Source: Scatavimonas merdigallinarum (GTDB taxonomy: Bacteria; Bacillota; Clostridia; Oscillospirales; Acutalibacteraceae). From it: a stretch of DNA of 64,000 nt. A program made the translations under genes and the position numbers. Below the pieces are notes generated by a model. The model was not told where the DNA came from. It did not search any database and worked only from the letters and a program-made list of their open reading frames with translations. Location of the stretch: the NCBI GenBank assembly GCA_018713055.1, contig DVFW01000026.1, positions 1 through 64,000 on the forward strand, read 5' to 3'. Position 1 is the stretch's first letter. Every line of letters starts with the position of its first letter. Shown one piece after another: positions 17,401-25,703 of this stretch.

Positions 17401-17563
17401 TGCCATTGTTGTACAGTTTATAGCGGTTGTTCTTGGAATGCTGCTGGTTTCTACGATTGTAATAACCGCCGGATTAAAAGGGCTGGGGGCGCTTGAACTG
17501 CTCATTTATATGCTGTTTTGGACGGCGGCGTCAATTATTGCCCCTATGTTGCAAAAGCCCTGA
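14432..17563 (+). CDS. Degenerate P-type ATPase-like membrane protein with a long charged N-terminal tail
   Basis: 1043 residues. Residues 1-480 are a low-complexity Lys/Glu/Gln/Pro-rich, probably disordered or coiled tail. From about 490 there are paired hydrophobic segments, then MAVPVCCLLSVNIPMRN (the CPC-type M4 position), the AVKNNAMVIGYPAV segment, and AVMVDSRELYPRG where heavy-metal ATPases have VxFDKTGTLTEG: D766 remains but KTGT is replaced by SREL. Next comes an N/P-domain-like stretch (LLLGTRELMAKY, then a TGD position reading RTADP) and two C-terminal transmembrane segments. TGES and GDGxND are absent. It is therefore a likely pseudo-ATPase of unknown role. It lies between rlmB and rpe with close spacing. 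Confidence 0.75.
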   Translation: MNGSNKGKGSIFDKIRNLINATESEDAPTEEEKETDGQMVDINDEKNGYKNTDNRPIMEEIFSDTKKKAKGQKPRPLEHEQGKSGEEKPPVVHLREIKFEEVKKEQLQQDTQNRKETQQAPKVQHEPGEARPQNGQPEKIQEKVSTAAKQKEKTEEKEESPQLQAKKAEEDPQHAQQAGAPARKGEREEKHQKNGVQEKRKKNTQTRQMGATTEDEAADLRQKGEDETLLAKISGKVSALIGFINDKPDEFAPDAGDEEPPQRQADVQEKPAGEPLEIPVQDHYAKKEKTPHTLQKAASLEKEKAGAYSAAKPEEEKKQKSGKDAAAREKQQKEGAEAPAAPFGGFKKMSAQRLPSDQVQKLVVNGMPVPEYIHEKDVNKIILPGDKLQHAIKKEYEEYLKIEIFKEKMQKKAEPEEKQPKPQSKAEPQISQENTHKSLKDRLFGSYKNAAEQSNMPQFYEEKEEPIEDYERPADTRAVRAEINMEARKLLVRSVVTGIAFFLLLGVILLQKNIPAALADFIPNTDIMFCFVNFLLLVLGAAVCHTTVLNGLKPLLSFRGNSDTAAAVAAVAAIAQGILAFFDSAAFFNADKNLYALLVLFALLLNSLGKLSIGRRIRDNFKFISAPNRKYTVKILADEETAEKMLAGTKADKPIIAFQHRTKFLKNFLKLSYTPDPSEKTAAKFAPACMVCAVLVAIIYGIVHQSVPDAVSVLTVVSCMAVPVCCLLSVNIPMRNLCKTAVKNNAMVIGYPAVKHFCDTRAVMVDSRELYPRGRVDLLSVKTFNAYNIDKALMNAAAVLKVANTPMTYMFEDVISDKGEQLPLVESVKYEDGKGLVCWVTGERLLLGTRELMAKYAIDLPSVDFEERNKEDESNHITYLANAGQLVAMLVTSYKADKRIVTELKRLENNGITLLVRTADPNVTQESIARDFRIYFRSVKILPTSLGNICKEQISQKEDSSRAYISTRGKFYSLARAVAGCIKIKNNISIAIVVQFIAVVLGMLLVSTIVITAGLKGLGALELLIYMLFWTAASIIAPMLQKP

Positions 17564-17600
17564 CGGGTATGACCGCAGGCAGATGCTGGGAGGATAAAAA

Positions 17601-18299
17601 ATGCAGATTGCACCATCGCTTTTATCCTGTGACTTTTCACAGATTGGCAAAGAAGTAAAAAAAATGGAACAGGCGGGCGCCGATTTGATCCATCTGGATG
17701 TGATGGACGGGCGCTTTGTACCAAACATTACATTTGGGGCGCCGGTTATCCGGTCGGTACGCAGCTTTACAAAACTTCCGTTCGACGTACATCTTATGAT
17801 TGAAGACCCGCTGGCCTATATTGATGATTTTGCGAACGCGGGAGCGGATATAATTACGTTTCATGTGGAAGCGCGGTCGGATATAGAAAAAACCATTGCA
17901 AAAATAAAAGCCGCCGGTGTAAAGCCCGGGCTTGTAATCAAGCCCGGAACACCGGCGGAAACAGTATTTCCTTATTTGGAAGAGCTTTATATGGTGCTCG
18001 TTATGACGGTGGAGCCCGGTTTTGGCGGGCAGCGGTTCATGGAGCATATGATGCCAAAGGTAGCGCAGATTAAAGCGCAATGCCAAAAAAAGAGCCTGCA
18101 CGTTTTTTTAGAGGCCGACGGCGGCATTAATGAAGAAACAATTGGGGTCGCTGCTAAAAGCGGCGTGGATATTTGTGTTTCAGGCACTGGGATTTTTAAA
18201 GCAAGCAACGCCAAAGCCGCAATCGACAGGCTTAAAAGGCTGGCTAGCCAGGGCGGCTGCATGGCGTCAGCCATTGCACATGGCCGACCCAATGTGTAA
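17601..18299 (+). CDS. rpe: Ribulose-phosphate 3-epimerase
   Basis: 232 residues, a TIM-barrel enzyme interconverting ribulose-5-P and xylulose-5-P in the pentose phosphate pathway. Signatures: IAPSLLSCDFSQIG at the N-terminus, HLDVMDGRFVPNITFGAPVI with metal-binding His/Asp, PFDVHLMIEDP, MTVEPGFGGQRFM and the C-terminal phosphate-binding EADGGINEET and VSGTGIF. GGAGGATAAAA precedes the ATG. The last 33 bp overlap the convergent mecA-like gene. It is 38 bp after the pseudo-ATPase gene and likely shares its transcript. Confidence 0.96.
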   Translation: MQIAPSLLSCDFSQIGKEVKKMEQAGADLIHLDVMDGRFVPNITFGAPVIRSVRSFTKLPFDVHLMIEDPLAYIDDFANAGADIITFHVEARSDIEKTIAKIKAAGVKPGLVIKPGTPAETVFPYLEELYMVLVMTVEPGFGGQRFMEHMMPKVAQIKAQCQKKSLHVFLEADGGINEETIGVAAKSGVDICVSGTGIFKASNAKAAIDRLKRLASQGGCMASAIAHGRPNV

Positions 18300-18842
18300 A
18301 ATGGCATGTTTTTTGGCGATGATTTTTCCAAATTCTTTTATTTTGGCAATTTCCAGCGTTTTAGATGTTTTTTCCAGGGAAAACTCGTTTAAGATCCCCT
18401 GTGCTTTAAATGGGACGCTTCCCGTGGGCAGAATCAGATAATACCTCCCCTGATGCAGGTAAAGGCTGCTGCCCTCTAAAAGAAAACCGGCTCCGTAAAG
18501 CTGCTGTGCACAGCATAAAAAATGCTCCAGCACGTCGAATGCGTACATACAGCACCCGCAGGGCTTCTTTATTTTATACGTTTTCCGTTTCGATTCGCCC
18601 TTTGGAACGAGGGTGATCAGAAAAATGCATCCTTCTGCATGTGGCAGGGCTTCTACAACAAGTGTTTTGTCGCTTACGCAAAGTCCTGTTCTTGAGCCGG
18701 CCAGCTTTAGCAGGCGTTTAAGAACTTTTCTGGAATGTGGATCGTTAAACCCCATTGTCTCGAAATCGAGCGAAAACACCTGCATGTCTTCACTGCACAG
18801 CGCGATAATCAGACGAGTTTCGTCGATTTGTTCTATGGTCAT
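18267..18842 (-). CDS. MecA-like adaptor protein for ClpC
   Basis: 191 residues from the ATG at 18842, which has CGGAGGC 6 nt upstream; longer frames lack this site. The N-terminus MTIEQIDETRLIIALCSEDMQVFSLDFETMGF and the following HSRKVLKRLLKLAGSRTGL match the MecA substrate-binding domain. The C-terminal half (from about 100) has the pattern of the MecA domain that docks on ClpC. In Bacillus MecA targets ComK and other proteins for ClpCP degradation. Slightly shorter than typical MecA (about 210-230). The gene overlaps the 3' end of rpe by 33 bp tail to tail. Confidence 0.8.
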   Translation of the reverse strand: MTIEQIDETRLIIALCSEDMQVFSLDFETMGFNDPHSRKVLKRLLKLAGSRTGLCVSDKTLVVEALPHAEGCIFLITLVPKGESKRKTYKIKKPCGCCMYAFDVLEHFLCCAQQLYGAGFLLEGSSLYLHQGRYYLILPTGSVPFKAQGILNEFSLEKTSKTLEIAKIKEFGKIIAKKHAILHIGSAMCNG

Positions 18843-19028
18843 AGTTCTGCCTCCGTTTATGCACAAAGCCAAAAAAGGCTGTGGTGCAGTTTGAAAATCA
18901 GGATATATTATTATAATATTAAGCGGACGGGCAGTGTGCAAGAGAGTATTTTTGGATGGCTGAAATTTACATGCCGCAGGGCATGTTTTATATGGTATGA
19001 TTACGTAGGAAGGAGAGGATAAAGCCAA

Positions 19029-19823
19029 ATGAAGATCATTGATTTTCACACCCATACTTTCCCGGACAAGCTTGCGCCGCGCGCGGTTGGCGCTTTGGAA
19101 AAGTCAAGCAACACAAAGGCCTTTTTAGACGGTACAAAGAAAGATCTAAGGGCTTCTATGCAAAGAGCGGGAATTGCACTGAGCGTGCTTTTGCCAATTG
19201 CGGTAAAGCCCGGCCAGGCGCATACGATCAATACGGTGGCAATGGAGAATAACAGGGAAAGCGGATTTGCCTCTTTTGGGAGCGTGCATCCACTGGATGA
19301 AGCGTTTGAAGAAGAACTGTTCCGGATTAAGCGGGCGGGACTTAAGGGAATTAAGCTGCATCCTGATTTTCAGGAGGTTTTTCTGGACGATCCCAGGATG
19401 GTTGCGGTTATGCGCTGCGCAGCAGATATGGACCTGTTGATTACGATCCACGCCGGGATGGATGTGTCTTATCCGGATTTGCATCGCAGCACACCGCAAA
19501 GGCTGCACCGCATTTTGCCGCAGCTGAGGGGGGCAAGGATTATATGTGCGCATTCCGGCGGGTTCAGATATTTGGATGATGTGGAAAAATACCTGCTTGG
19601 CCGTGAAGAAATTTATATAGACACCAGCTATTCGATTGGGAAGATGAATCAAACACAGCTGGAACGGATTTATCTTGCGATGGATCCAACCCATGTGTTA
19701 TTTGGGACAGACTCCCCGTGGGACGACCAACAGTCGGCTGTTCGGCAGTTTTTGTCGCTTGCATTGCCTGACAGGCTGAGACAGGCGGTGTTGTACGAGA
19801 ACGCGCAAAGGCTGCTTGCGTGA
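19029..19823 (+). CDS. Amidohydrolase (Amidohydro_2, metal-dependent TIM-barrel hydrolase)
   Basis: 264 residues. Metal-binding HTHTF is at residues 6-10 (IIDFHTHTFPDKL); further ligands are His in GIKLHPDFQEV, His in ITIHAGMD and Asp in LFGTDSPW. This is the amidohydrolase_2/ACMSD-like arrangement. Family members hydrolyse or decarboxylate small molecules; the substrate is not predictable. Ribosome binding site GGAAGGAGAGG is 10 nt before the ATG. Followed after 33 bp by the DUF3810 gene, so the two are probably co-transcribed. Divergent from the mecA-like gene. Confidence 0.88.
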   Translation: MKIIDFHTHTFPDKLAPRAVGALEKSSNTKAFLDGTKKDLRASMQRAGIALSVLLPIAVKPGQAHTINTVAMENNRESGFASFGSVHPLDEAFEEELFRIKRAGLKGIKLHPDFQEVFLDDPRMVAVMRCAADMDLLITIHAGMDVSYPDLHRSTPQRLHRILPQLRGARIICAHSGGFRYLDDVEKYLLGREEIYIDTSYSIGKMNQTQLERIYLAMDPTHVLFGTDSPWDDQQSAVRQFLSLALPDRLRQAVLYENAQRLLA

Positions 19824-19856
19824 ATGTTTCAATAAATAAGGAAAGGATCCGATAGA

Positions 19857-20957
19857 ATGAAGGAGAAAAAGCACGGCGCTTTCAAATATTTTCTTTTGCT
19901 TTTTTTGCCCGGGGCCTTTCTTCTGGTTTTTTTTGCATCCAGGGATCAGGGCTTTGCAGAATGGTATGCAACTCATATTTACAAAACGGTTTCTTTGGGG
20001 TTTGATTGGGCTTCTTCACTTTTGCCCTTTTCACTTGCAGAGGTTTTTCTTTTACTCTTTGCGTTGTGGGCGGTAATTTATATTGTGAAATCTGTTGTGA
20101 AGCTGGTTCGCGCAAAGGGAAAACGACTGCGTGTTTTGTGGCGGGCAGTGATAAATCCGGTGCTGCTGGGTGGCGTATTGCTTTTTGTGTTTGTAGCGAA
20201 CGCCGGGGTAAATTATTACCGCATGCCTTTTGAGCAGGCGATAGGGCTTGCGGTGACAAAATCCAGCGTACAGGAGCTCAAAGCGCTGTGTTATACGCTT
20301 GCAGAAGATGCGACACAGCTGCGTACACGGCTGCAGGAAGATGAAAATGGTGTAATGCGCCTTTCGCAGAGCGACGACGCCACGGCGCAGCGGGCAAAGG
20401 AGGCATATGATAAAATGCAGGCGCTCTACCCCACTTTGACGGCGGGCTATGGGCCGACCAAGCAGCTTTGGTTGTCGCATTATCTGTCATATACAAAGAT
20501 AACAGGTTTTTTCTTCCCGTTTACGGTGGAAGCCAATGTTAACAACGACGTACCGGATTACTCGATTCCATCTACCATGTGCCATGAGCTTTCGCATATG
20601 CGGGGCTATATGCGTGAGGAAGAAGCAAATTTTATTGCATACCTTGTTTGTATGTCCAGCGGTGATCAGGAGCTGATGTATTCCGGTACAATGCTGGCGT
20701 TTGTTTATGCCGGGAATGCGCTCAGCGAGGTAAGCCGCGCCGACTATACCGATGTGTTCAGAACATTGGGGGAAGGTGTGCAGCGGGACATAAAGGCAAA
20801 CAGCGAATACTGGGCGCAGTTTGAAGGACCTGTGGCGCAGGCAGCCAGCACGATGAACGATACATACCTTAAGGCAAACGGTCAGCAATACGGCGTGAAA
20901 AGCTATGGAAAGGTGACAGATTTGCTGCTATCGTATTATAAGCAGCAAACACAATGA
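19857..20957 (+). CDS. DUF3810 membrane protein with HExxH-like motif
   Basis: 366 residues. Three N-terminal hydrophobic segments (about 10-28, 55-75, 95-115) lead into an extracytoplasmic domain. Around residue 240 is CHELSHMRGYMREEEANFIAYL: HELSH fits HExxH, and EEEAN about 12 residues on supplies a gluzincin-type Glu, so a membrane-anchored metalloprotease is plausible. MPFEQAIGL and the LYPTLTAGYGPTKQLW block are family features. No substrate is known. Translated from an ATG preceded by GGAAAGGATCC, 33 bp after the amidohydrolase. Confidence 0.85.
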   Translation: MKEKKHGAFKYFLLLFLPGAFLLVFFASRDQGFAEWYATHIYKTVSLGFDWASSLLPFSLAEVFLLLFALWAVIYIVKSVVKLVRAKGKRLRVLWRAVINPVLLGGVLLFVFVANAGVNYYRMPFEQAIGLAVTKSSVQELKALCYTLAEDATQLRTRLQEDENGVMRLSQSDDATAQRAKEAYDKMQALYPTLTAGYGPTKQLWLSHYLSYTKITGFFFPFTVEANVNNDVPDYSIPSTMCHELSHMRGYMREEEANFIAYLVCMSSGDQELMYSGTMLAFVYAGNALSEVSRADYTDVFRTLGEGVQRDIKANSEYWAQFEGPVAQAASTMNDTYLKANGQQYGVKSYGKVTDLLLSYYKQQTQ

Positions 20958-20980
20958 ATAGAATGATTTGAAAAAATATA

Positions 20981-21008
20981 TTGCAAACCGGGCAGGATAT
21001 GCTATAAT
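20981..21008 (+). promoter_or_regulatory. Sigma-A promoter of the GH13 glucosidase gene
   Basis: -35 TTGCAA (20981-20986), 16-bp spacer, perfect -10 TATAAT (21003-21008); 31 bp before the ATG. Confidence 0.7.
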
Positions 21009-21039
21009 GGGGAAAATTTGATTGTTTGGAGGGAGTTTT

Positions 21040-22590
21040 ATGCCCGACTGGTTGAAAAAGGCTGTTTTTTATGAGGTTTATCCGCAATCGTTTTACGATT
21101 CCAACGGGGATGGGATTGGCGATATTAACGGGATTGCGCAGAAGCTGGATTATATCCGCGATTTAGGCTGTAACGCCATTTGGCTTAACCCGTGCTTTGA
21201 TTCGCCTTTTATGGACGGCGGATATGATGTGCGCGACTACAAAAAGGTAGCGCCGCGTTATGGTACCAATGAAGACTTGGTTCGGCTGATGGACAGGGTG
21301 CATCAAAAAGGTATGCATATTTTGCTGGATCTGGTTCCCGGGCATACGTCTGACCAAAACGAATGGTTTTTGAAAAGCAGAGCGCCTGAAAATAACGAAT
21401 ATAGCAACCGATATATCTGGACAGACAGCGTGTGGGAGGCGCCGTCTGCTTATAGGCTGATGTGCGGCGTTACGGACAGGGACGGCAATTATCTTGTGAA
21501 TTATTTTAGCTCGCAGCCCGCGCTCAATTACGGGTTTGCACAGATTACACATCCGCAATGGCAACTTTCGTGCGACCATCCGGAATGCCGAAAAACTGTG
21601 GAGGCGATTAAAGATGTCATGCGCTTTTGGCTTGAAAGGGGCTGCGACGGCTTCCGGGTGGATATGGCGGATTCGCTTGTGAAAAACGAAGACGATAAAA
21701 AGCAGACCGCCAAGATCTGGCGCGGTATACGGCAAATGCTTGACAGGGAATATCCGCAGGCAGCGCTTGTATCTGAATGGAGCCATCCCCAACGCGCGAT
21801 TAACAATGCGGGGTTTCATGCGGATTTTTATCTGGATCATAAAGGAAACGGATATCATTCGCTGTTTCGCAGCACAGACGCGCAGGGAAACAACGACAGC
21901 TTTTTTTGCAAAGACGCCGCCGGTGATATTACAAGGTTTACACGCGAATATGAAAAAAACCTTTTGGAAACGAAAGACCAGGGATATATCAGCTTTATTA
22001 CAGGCAACCATGACACGCCGCGCCTGCGCAGGAACCTGGATGAAAAGGCGGCGCTGCTTGCATGCTGCACGATTTTTACATTGCCGGGCGTACCGTTTTT
22101 ATATTATGGGGATGAAATCGGTATGCGCTATATAGAAGGCCTGAAAAGCAAGGAAGGCGGCTTTTCGCGTACCGGGTCGCGGACACCCATGCAGTGGAGC
22201 CGGGGAAAAAATTTAGGATTTTCACAGGCTGACGAAGAAAAAATCTACCTGCCGGTGGACAGCAGCAAAGATGCGCCGACAGTGGAGGATCAGCTGCGTG
22301 AAGAACAGTCCATGCTGCATACGGTAAGGCGGATTTTGAAGCTCCGGAATGAAAATGAAGAGCTGCAGGCCGACGGGCCGTATGAAACGCTATATGCGGA
22401 AAAAAATAAATACCCCTTTCTTTACAAAAGGGGCAGTTTTATATTTGCAGTCAATCCCTCCGCAAAAGAGGAACGTGCGCCGTTTGCTTTTGCCGGGCAG
22501 GAGATTTTTTCTGTGGGCAGCTGCCGTTTTGCACAACAGTCTATTATAATGGAACCACAGTCTTTTTGTGTGTATAAGCTTAAAGGGTGA
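21040..22590 (+). CDS. GH13 alpha-glucosidase/oligo-1,6-glucosidase-like enzyme (cytoplasmic)
   Basis: 516 residues from the ATG at 21040 behind GGAGGGAG; no signal peptide. GH13 catalytic residues are all present: nucleophile D208 in GFRVDMADS, acid/base E246 in LVSEWSH, and transition-state stabiliser D325 in FITGNHDTPR. The N-terminal AVFYEVYPQSFYDSNGDGIGDINGI and later GVPFLYYGDEIG are typical of subfamilies that act on short alpha-glucosides. It probably cleaves malto- or isomalto-oligosaccharides imported after extracellular starch breakdown by the secreted amylases at 34.7-40.7 kb; that link is inferred. Confidence 0.93.
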   Translation: MPDWLKKAVFYEVYPQSFYDSNGDGIGDINGIAQKLDYIRDLGCNAIWLNPCFDSPFMDGGYDVRDYKKVAPRYGTNEDLVRLMDRVHQKGMHILLDLVPGHTSDQNEWFLKSRAPENNEYSNRYIWTDSVWEAPSAYRLMCGVTDRDGNYLVNYFSSQPALNYGFAQITHPQWQLSCDHPECRKTVEAIKDVMRFWLERGCDGFRVDMADSLVKNEDDKKQTAKIWRGIRQMLDREYPQAALVSEWSHPQRAINNAGFHADFYLDHKGNGYHSLFRSTDAQGNNDSFFCKDAAGDITRFTREYEKNLLETKDQGYISFITGNHDTPRLRRNLDEKAALLACCTIFTLPGVPFLYYGDEIGMRYIEGLKSKEGGFSRTGSRTPMQWSRGKNLGFSQADEEKIYLPVDSSKDAPTVEDQLREEQSMLHTVRRILKLRNENEELQADGPYETLYAEKNKYPFLYKRGSFIFAVNPSAKEERAPFAFAGQEIFSVGSCRFAQQSIIMEPQSFCVYKLKG

Positions 22591-22704
22591 AACGGAAAGG
22601 AAAAGTGTCTGCTTAAGCAGAGTTTTACATAAAATGCGTTAAGTGCGCGGGCGCTATAGGCAATATGCTATAAAAATTTGTATGAAGTTTATACTTTTCG
22701 CCGA

Positions 22705-22758
22705 TTGATGTTTACAGTATTGTGTTATATGCTCAATTTATACGAATGTTTACTGTAA
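22705..22758 (+). promoter_or_regulatory. Promoter with two TTACWGTA operator-like sites
   Basis: TTGATG (22705-22710) and TATGCT (22728-22733) are spaced 17 bp. TTACAGTA (22712-22719) lies in the spacer and the palindromic TTACTGTAA (22750-22758) lies downstream of the start site, about 38 bp apart. The arrangement suggests a repressor site pair controlling the dehydrogenase gene. Confidence 0.45.
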
Positions 22759-22779
22759 CAAAAGAGCGGAGGTATAAAA

Positions 22780-23805
22780 ATGCGGTGTGCGGTATTTTAC
22801 GGGAAGCATGATATCAGGGTTGAAGAATGGGAAACGCCCCTAATTGGCCCGGAGGAGGTCTTGATCCAAGTAAAGGTATGCGGCGTATGTGGTACAGATG
22901 TGCATATCTATGAGGGCGATAAAGGGTCGGCAGAGGTAACGCCGCCGATCATTCTTGGGCATGAATTTTCCGGTGTAATTGTTAAAACAGGTGCGCAAGT
23001 AACACGTTATAAGCCCGGGGACAGAGTATGTATGGATCCAAACTGCGCGTGTGGCGCATGTGACCCCTGCCGGAGTGGTCTTGCCCATTATTGCGAAACC
23101 CGAATTGGCTATGGAACGCTTGTCAACGGCGGGTTTGCAGAATATTGTGCAGTTGACCAGCGCCAGATTTATAAGCTGGGGGAGCATACTTCGTTTGAAC
23201 AGGGCGCCATGGCGGAACCGGCGGCATGTTGTTTGCATGGGATTGATTTGTGTAAGATCCGGCCTGGGCATCAGGTAGTTGTGATTGGCGGCGGGATGAT
23301 TGGCCTTTTAATGCTGCAGCTTGCGAAGCTGGCGGGGGCTGCCAAGGTCGCCTTGCTGGAACCGGTGAAAAGCAAGCGTGCGGTTGCAGAAAAGCTGGGT
23401 GCGGATCTATGCATTGACCCGCTTTGCGAAGATGTAAAGCAGTGTTTGCTGAAAGCCGGCATGACGTGTATTAATACGGTTATAGAATGCGTAGGGCTTC
23501 CGTCGACGATTGAGCAGGCGGTCAGCATTGCAGGAAATAAGGCCGTTGTGATGATGTTTGGATTGACAAAACCGGACGATACGGTTTCAATAAGGCCTTT
23601 TGAGATTTTTGAGAAAGAGCTGGAGCTGAAGGCGTCTTATATCAACCCGTATACACAAAGACGTGCGTTGGATTTGATTGATTCTGGACGGTTGGATGTA
23701 AGCAGCATGATTTACGGCGTATGTGGGCTGGAGGAATTGGCCGATATTTTAGGCAGTTCCCGGTTGCGTGCAAACGGAAAATATATGATTGCACCGGAAA
23801 AATAA
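22780..23805 (+). CDS. Zinc-dependent alcohol/polyol dehydrogenase (MDR family)
   Basis: 341 residues. Catalytic zinc ligands lie in CGVCGTDVHIYEG and GHEFSGVI (Cys, His, Glu). The structural zinc site has four cysteines in NCACGACDPCRSGLAHYC. The Rossmann loop VVIGGGMIGLLMLQLAKLAGA follows, with a C-terminal IRPFEIFEKELELKASYINPYT segment as in threonine, sorbitol or galactitol dehydrogenases. It oxidises an alcohol or polyol with NAD(P); the exact substrate is unclear. GCGGAGG precedes the ATG. Single-gene unit ending at a strong hairpin, with operator-like repeats upstream. Confidence 0.9.
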   Translation: MRCAVFYGKHDIRVEEWETPLIGPEEVLIQVKVCGVCGTDVHIYEGDKGSAEVTPPIILGHEFSGVIVKTGAQVTRYKPGDRVCMDPNCACGACDPCRSGLAHYCETRIGYGTLVNGGFAEYCAVDQRQIYKLGEHTSFEQGAMAEPAACCLHGIDLCKIRPGHQVVVIGGGMIGLLMLQLAKLAGAAKVALLEPVKSKRAVAEKLGADLCIDPLCEDVKQCLLKAGMTCINTVIECVGLPSTIEQAVSIAGNKAVVMMFGLTKPDDTVSIRPFEIFEKELELKASYINPYTQRRALDLIDSGRLDVSSMIYGVCGLEELADILGSSRLRANGKYMIAPEK

Positions 23806-23818
23806 GATTATAGAACAA

Positions 23819-23852
23819 AAGACGCGGATGTAAAATATTACATTCGCGTCTT
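23819..23852. terminator. Bidirectional terminator
   Basis: AAGACGCGGATGTAA (23819-23833) pairs with TTACATTCGCGTCTT (23838-23852) with one G.T pair. It lies between the convergent dehydrogenase and MATE genes. Confidence 0.75.
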
Positions 23853-23876
23853 CTTATATGAAAAAGTAAAATTAAA

Positions 23877-25277
23877 TTATACAGGCTTGTTCGCAGGCTG
23901 TGGCAGCTTGCCGGAAGGAATGGTTTGCAGAATCTTTTTAAACCGTGCAGCAAATAAGAGAACAGTTGTTAAAGTTGCAAGCACGTCTGCCACCGGTTCT
24001 GCCAAAAACACGGCAAAGACCTGATCAGCTGTGAAAATAAGCGGTAAAATAAAAATCAACGGGATCAAAAGCAGGATTTTCCTCAAAACGGCGAGGAAAA
24101 CAGATACGCCTGCTTTACCAAGCGCGATAAAGGTCTGCTGGCAAGCTGTCTGCGCGCCTAATACCAAAGAAGCGCTCATGTAGATGCGCAATGCCCAGGC
24201 AGTCATTTGCGTTAGATTTTCACTGTCGCTGAACATCCCTATAAAAATATTAGGAAAAAGCATAATAACCGCCCAAAAGAGCGTAGAGAAGGAAAGCGCC
24301 ATAATCAGAAGGAGGCGAAAGGCTTTTTTTACGCGGTCGGCGTTGCGTGCGCCGTAATTAAAGCTGATGATCGGCTGCGCGCCTTGCGTCAGTCCCATAA
24401 GCGGCAGGAAAGTAAACTGCATGACGCTTGACAAAATGGCCATAGCACTGACTGCAAGATTTCCTCCATATTTGGCAAGAGAGATATTAAAGCAGATGGT
24501 AATCACACTTTCAGTTGCCTGCATAATAAAGGGGGAAACGCCCAGGGCAAGGACGGGGAGGATAACCGACGGCTTTAAACGCAGGTGTTGTTTTCGGATC
24601 TTGAGCAATGTTTTTTTACCGGTGAGGAAGCGCAGCACCCATATGGCAGAAACAGCCTGAGAAAGAATGGTGGCAAGTGCGGCGCCCTTGACGCCCATGT
24701 TCCATGTAAACATAAAAATGGGATCGAGCACAATATTCAAAACGGCGCCGATTACAGTTGTAAGCATGCTGGTTTTTGCAAAGCCCTGTGCAGATATAAA
24801 CATATTCAGCCCCAGTACAACCTGGACAAATATGGTGCCGATTGCGTAAATTGTAATATAATCCAGTGCAGGCAGAATGGTTTCATGGTTTGCGCCGAAC
24901 GCATAGAGGATATTTTCCTTAAACAGCAGGATAACAGCTGTGATGGCAACAGAGAGCACCAACAGCGTACAAAAGCAGTTACCCAAAATTTTTTCTGCAC
25001 CCGTGTGGTCGTTTTTGCCCATTTTCATTGCTGCACGCGGCGCACCGCCCATCCCGACGAGTGCACTGAAGGCGGAAATAATCATAATAATAGGGAAGGT
25101 GATCCCAACGCCTGCAAGCGAAAGGTCGCCCCCTGTTTCTAAATGGCCTATGTACATCCGGTCCACCACATTGTATAAAACATTGATAATTTGTGCGGCA
25201 ATAGAGGGCAGCGACATGCTGAGGATCAGCCTGCCAATTTTTGCATGGCCCAGGTCGTTTTGCTTGGTTGTTTTCAT
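23877..25277 (-). CDS. MATE-family efflux transporter
   Basis: 466 residues with about 12 hydrophobic segments in two repeated halves, the MATE/NorM fold. The opening LGHAKIGRLILSMSLPSIAAQIINVLYNVVDRMYIGH is a family hallmark (PSI...Q....N..D.MYIG), and GLTQGAQPIISFNYGARN in the second half is the conserved GxxQGxQPxxxxNYGA block. These proteins export drugs or metabolites by Na+ or H+ antiport. The substrate is unknown. It is preceded on the same strand by comEA with a 15-bp gap, so the two may share a promoter. Confidence 0.93.
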   Translation of the reverse strand: MKTTKQNDLGHAKIGRLILSMSLPSIAAQIINVLYNVVDRMYIGHLETGGDLSLAGVGITFPIIMIISAFSALVGMGGAPRAAMKMGKNDHTGAEKILGNCFCTLLVLSVAITAVILLFKENILYAFGANHETILPALDYITIYAIGTIFVQVVLGLNMFISAQGFAKTSMLTTVIGAVLNIVLDPIFMFTWNMGVKGAALATILSQAVSAIWVLRFLTGKKTLLKIRKQHLRLKPSVILPVLALGVSPFIMQATESVITICFNISLAKYGGNLAVSAMAILSSVMQFTFLPLMGLTQGAQPIISFNYGARNADRVKKAFRLLLIMALSFSTLFWAVIMLFPNIFIGMFSDSENLTQMTAWALRIYMSASLVLGAQTACQQTFIALGKAGVSVFLAVLRKILLLIPLIFILPLIFTADQVFAVFLAEPVADVLATLTTVLLFAARFKKILQTIPSGKLPQPANKPV

Positions 25278-25292
25278 AAATGAATCCCTTCT

Positions 25293-25703
25293 TCAGATGG
25301 TAATATCATGTTCCAGGCCGGCAAAAACAGAATCCCCAATTCCTTTTACATTTTTTAATTCTTCCAGCTGCTGAAAGCTGCCGTTTTGCTCTCGATACTC
25401 CACAATACGGCGCGCCAACACGGGGCCGATGCCTTCCAGTTCCTGCAGTTTTTGTTCGTCTGCTGTATTAATATTGATCTTGTAAAGTGCAACATTGGGC
25501 TGAGTTTGCGCCTGTGTGGAGGATTGCCGTGCAGGCTCCGTTCCGCTTTCCAGAGCGCCGGAAGGAACGGTTCCCTGTTGGGTATAAATTACCTGCGGCA
25601 AGCTTGTCGGCGGGACGTAAAAGGCGTTATAGCCGGTAATGACTGCACAGGCAACCAAAGCAACGGCAACCAGAATAAGCGTATGCGGCAATTTTTCTTT
25701 CAA
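25293..25703 (-). CDS. comEA: ComEA-like helix-hairpin-helix DNA-binding protein
   Basis: 136 residues. One N-terminal membrane anchor (8-30, LILVAVALVACAVITGYNAFY) is followed by a Ser/Thr/Gln-rich linker and a C-terminal double helix-hairpin-helix (from INTADEQKLQELEGIGPVLARRIVEYRE to ELKNVKGIGDSVF). This is the ComEA layout: a surface receptor that binds double-stranded DNA for natural transformation. No comEC or comEB is adjacent. Together with the MecA-like adaptor at 18.3 kb it is a hint of competence machinery, though comEA-like proteins also occur in non-competent Firmicutes. The soluble SLBB domain of larger ComEA proteins is missing. Confidence 0.85.
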   Translation of the reverse strand: MKEKLPHTLILVAVALVACAVITGYNAFYVPPTSLPQVIYTQQGTVPSGALESGTEPARQSSTQAQTQPNVALYKININTADEQKLQELEGIGPVLARRIVEYREQNGSFQQLEELKNVKGIGDSVFAGLEHDITI

